Assembly (NCBI RefSeq): GCF_901875305.1
Contig: NZ_CABFLY010000001.1
Location: 454,739 to 518,738, forward strand
Source of the DNA: Rothia mucilaginosa
GTDB lineage: Bacteria; Actinomycetota; Actinomycetes; Actinomycetales; Micrococcaceae
Length of the DNA stretch: 64,000 nt
Reading direction: 5' to 3'
Each line of letters starts with the position of its first letter. The stretch's first letter is position 1. Positions 61,958 through 64,000 of this stretch are shown piece after piece. Position numbers and translations under genes: made by a program. The notes under the pieces were generated by a model. It saw only the letters and a list, made by a program, of their open reading frames with translations. It was not told the origin of the DNA and did not search any database.

Positions 61958-62341
61958 TTGAATATTCTTCTGATTCTGCTCGCCCTGATTCTGCTGGTTA
62001 TCGCCTCGCTCACGGTAATTGCGCTCGGCGGTCACCGCGCCGTACCAGGCGCCGCGTTCTTCAACGCCGTGGGCCGTGACGGCCTGGGAGTCTTCGACAC
62101 TGTCGACGACCTGGGTGTTATTGCCAAGCCCTTCATGGCCCCCGCGCCGCAGGCCGTACCCGCCGAGGGCCCCCGCCCCGTGCAGGAAGAGCCGGAGCCT
62201 CTCCCGCTGGCCGTGCCGCACACCGGTAAGGTTGAGCGGACCCTGAGCGCCCACGACTTCGTGGAACACCACGTGGAGAAGCCCACGGGCGCTTCTGTAG
62301 TCTCCTCCGCCGAGAAGTTGCAGAGCGGGGAGGCCCGATGA
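61958..62341 (+). CDS. Small single-helix membrane protein
   Basis: 127 residues with a TTG start at 61958 behind GAGAGGA. One N-terminal membrane helix (ILLILLALILLVIASLTVIAL), then a Pro/Glu-rich cytoplasmic or external stretch. Often found downstream of dapE in relatives (inference). Overlaps the next gene by ATGA. Function unknown. Confidence 0.65.
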   Translation: MNILLILLALILLVIASLTVIALGGHRAVPGAAFFNAVGRDGLGVFDTVDDLGVIAKPFMAPAPQAVPAEGPRPVQEEPEPLPLAVPHTGKVERTLSAHDFVEHHVEKPTGASVVSSAEKLQSGEAR

Positions 62342-63705
62342 GCGCACGCGCCGAGCTCACTGAGCCGAGCGAGCCGGCGGAGCATACCGCATCCCGCGCC
62401 GAGCAGAACCGGTCCGAATCCTTCGACGAAGCCCTGACATGGATGTACACCTCCTCTGCCGAGCGTCTGCGCCGAGCGGGGGAGCGCCTGAGCGCCCTGC
62501 CCGCCTGGCTTTCGGTGCTGCTCATCTACGGGATTTCGCGTGTGTGGGGCTACGTAGTGTTCGCCGTGGTCGGACAGCAGCAGCTGCGCGGCCCCTGGGG
62601 CGAGCACCTGAGCTACCTCTCCTTCATCAGCACCTGGGATGCCGGCTGGTACGAGCAGATTGCGCTCAACGGCTACCCGAGCGAGCTGCCGATCAACGCG
62701 ATGGGGGCTGTTCAACAGAATCAGTGGGCGTTTTATCCCATCTTTCCGCTGCTCTCTCAAGGGATCAGCCGCTTGACGGGCATCGCCTACTACCCGGTGG
62801 CCGCCGCTGTCGCTCTGCTGGCCGGTTTTGCGGCAGCCTGGATTATCTACCTGCTTTTTGATGCTTCGGTGAAGGCGGTTCGCCTCGCGCGTTCCGGGTC
62901 TGACTCCGCTGATGCGGAGCTCGCCTCCACGCTGGCTTTGTGGGGTGTGGCCCTGGTGTCGTTCCTGCCGGTGGCTCCCGTGCTTCAGGCGCCTTACGCC
63001 GAGTCGCTGAACCTGGTGTTCCTGGCCGGTGCGCTACTGTGCCTTGTGAAGGGGCGTTACGGCTGGCTGGTGCCGGTTGCGGCCCTGGCGTGTCTTTCCC
63101 GCCCGGTGGGTGTTCCGCTGGGTGCGGTTGCGGGCCTGTGGTGGTTTGCGTGTTGGGCTCGGTCGAGCCGCGTTATGGGTATCGGTACGGCCTTTGTGCG
63201 CCACGCGGGGCAGCTGGTGAGCGCCTTGCTGGTGTGTGCGTGCGCGCTGGTATGGCCCGCGATTGCGTGGTGGGCTACCGGCCGTGTGGATGCTTACACG
63301 GCCACCGAGACGGCTTGGCGAGGCACGCATCTGGCGCCGATTGAGCCGTGGCTGACGCAGGGGTACATCTACTTTGGGTACGCGGCCCCGATTCTGCTGG
63401 TTTTGCTGATTCTGGGCTTTGTTGCGCTGTGCTTGAGCCCGGTGGCTCGGGGTGTTTTGGCCGCTCCGCTGAATCTGTGGTGCGCATGCTACTTTGCCTA
63501 CTTGATTCTGTTTTTGAACCCGCAGTCGTCGACGTTCCGTCTGCTGTTGCCGCTGTTCCCGCTGGTTGTGGTGGTTGCGGCGCTGAGTCGTTCGCGGGCT
63601 TATCGCTGGGCGTTGCTGGTGGCGGGTGCGTGCGCGCAGTGGGGCTGGGTTGGCTGGCTGTGGCATTGGAAGCAACTCCCCGGCGGTGGAGACTATCCGC
63701 CGTAA
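62338..63705 (+). CDS. PIG-V-like mannosyltransferase family membrane protein
   Basis: 455 residues. A polar N-terminus (~55 residues), then about nine membrane helices. TWDAGWYEQIALNGYP and FYPIFPLLSQGISR match the conserved first loop and the FYPxFPLL motif of PIG-V/GPI mannosyltransferase-like proteins; the Asp of WDAGWY is the likely catalytic residue. May add mannose from a polyprenyl donor to cell-envelope glycans. The last codons (GGGDYPP) lie inside the first unit of the 122-bp tandem repeat. Confidence 0.8.
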   Translation: MSARAELTEPSEPAEHTASRAEQNRSESFDEALTWMYTSSAERLRRAGERLSALPAWLSVLLIYGISRVWGYVVFAVVGQQQLRGPWGEHLSYLSFISTWDAGWYEQIALNGYPSELPINAMGAVQQNQWAFYPIFPLLSQGISRLTGIAYYPVAAAVALLAGFAAAWIIYLLFDASVKAVRLARSGSDSADAELASTLALWGVALVSFLPVAPVLQAPYAESLNLVFLAGALLCLVKGRYGWLVPVAALACLSRPVGVPLGAVAGLWWFACWARSSRVMGIGTAFVRHAGQLVSALLVCACALVWPAIAWWATGRVDAYTATETAWRGTHLAPIEPWLTQGYIYFGYAAPILLVLLILGFVALCLSPVARGVLAAPLNLWCACYFAYLILFLNPQSSTFRLLLPLFPLVVVVAALSRSRAYRWALLVAGACAQWGWVGWLWHWKQLPGGGDYPP

Positions 63706-64000
63706 ACCGAATACTGTTTTGCGAGACCGCCGGGGTGCTGCCGGCGGTCTTTTGCGTTCGGGAGGCGGGCGTGTCTGCGGTAGGAGCCGTAGCGTTTTAA
63801 CCCGGCGGTGGGGATTATCCGCCGTAAACCGAATACTGTTTTGTGAGACCGCCGGGGTGCTGCCGGCGGTCTTTTGCGTTCGGGAGGCGGGCGTGTCTGC
63901 GGTAGGAGCCGCAGCGTTTTAACCCGGCGGTGGGGATTATCCGCCGTAAACCGAATACTGTTTTGTGAGACCGCCGGGGTGCTGCCGGCGGTCTTTTGCG
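63681..64000 (+). repeat. 122-bp tandem repeat, each unit with an intrinsic terminator
   Basis: Units at 63681-63802, 63803-63924 and 63925-64000 (cut by the window end), near-identical with a few single-base changes. Each has CGGCGG...CCGCCG and the terminator stem AGACCGCCGG/CCGGCGGTCT followed by TTTTGCG (63724-63753, 63846-63875, 63968-63997). The first unit overlaps the end of the preceding gene. Confidence 0.93.

Noticed and set aside
63626..63922. Open frames running through the tandem repeat
   Set aside because: They cross perfect terminators and repeat the same peptide because the DNA repeats; no coding signal.

Overview
This window is a piece of a high-G+C Gram-positive (actinobacterial) chromosome, most likely Rothia (Micrococcaceae), close to R. 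mucilaginosa. Evidence: G+C-rich codon use; a mycothiol-pathway deacetylase (mshB); a gluABCD glutamate importer; the succinylase branch of lysine synthesis (dapC, dapD, dapE); an order typA - mshB - fdxA - dapC that parallels other Actinobacteria; many start codons 6-7 nt behind a TANNNT -10 box (leaderless transcription). The species call is inference from gene content. I see no rRNA, tRNA, CRISPR array or transposase.

Layout. 1-0.3 kb: tail of a permease. 0.4-8.3 kb: an alpha-glucoside island with two GH13 glucosidases and an EEP-family hydrolase, divergent from a PTS EIICB gene that is followed by an RpiR regulator. 8.3-13.2 kb: a membrane protein and a very large helicase-like protein whose P-loop is degenerate. 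13.3-17.4 kb: fmdB-like zinc ribbon, 5-formyl-THF cyclo-ligase, galU, a low-complexity membrane protein. 17.4-18.1 kb: a structured non-coding gap. 18.1-27.0 kb: DedA-like protein, HTH-less LysR-type domain protein, NUDIX enzyme, OpuAC-like lipoprotein, aminotransferase, xseAB, a membrane protein and ispH. 27.0-27.4 kb: two copies of a ~73-bp intergenic repeat. 27.4-31.4 kb: ABC-2 exporter with a DesK/DesR-type two-component system. 31.6-34.4 kb: ychF followed by an AT-rich insertion carrying one HEPN/ApeA-like gene, bounded by a 30-bp duplication of the ychF 3' end. 34.5-41.9 kb: small stress, envelope and transport genes (molbindin, PhnA-like, GlsB-like, DoxX-like, lipoprotein, tpx, two azlC and one azlD, OsmC). 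42.2-48.8 kb: amino-acid permease, NUDIX enzyme, LOG protein, pcp, pgi, nudC-like. 49.0-61.8 kb: typA, mshB, fdxA, dapC, gluABCD, galE, dapD, dapE. 62.0-64.0 kb: a small membrane protein, a PIG-V-like mannosyltransferase, then a 122-bp tandem repeat with a terminator in each unit, running off the end of the window.

How the parts fit. The first 8 kb can import and split alpha-glucosides; pgi, galU and galE further on feed glycolysis and nucleotide sugars. The dap genes make meso-diaminopimelate for cell wall and lysine; DapC uses glutamate as amino donor, and the glutamate importer lies next to it. mshB, tpx, OsmC and PhnA/GlsB/DoxX-type genes point to redox and stress handling.

The most unusual items are the ApeA-like putative anti-phage gene in a duplicated ychF 3' end, the terminator-bearing tandem array, the helicase relative that seems to have lost its ATP-binding loop, and the pairing of a PTS alpha-glucoside transporter with GH13 rather than GH4 hydrolases.
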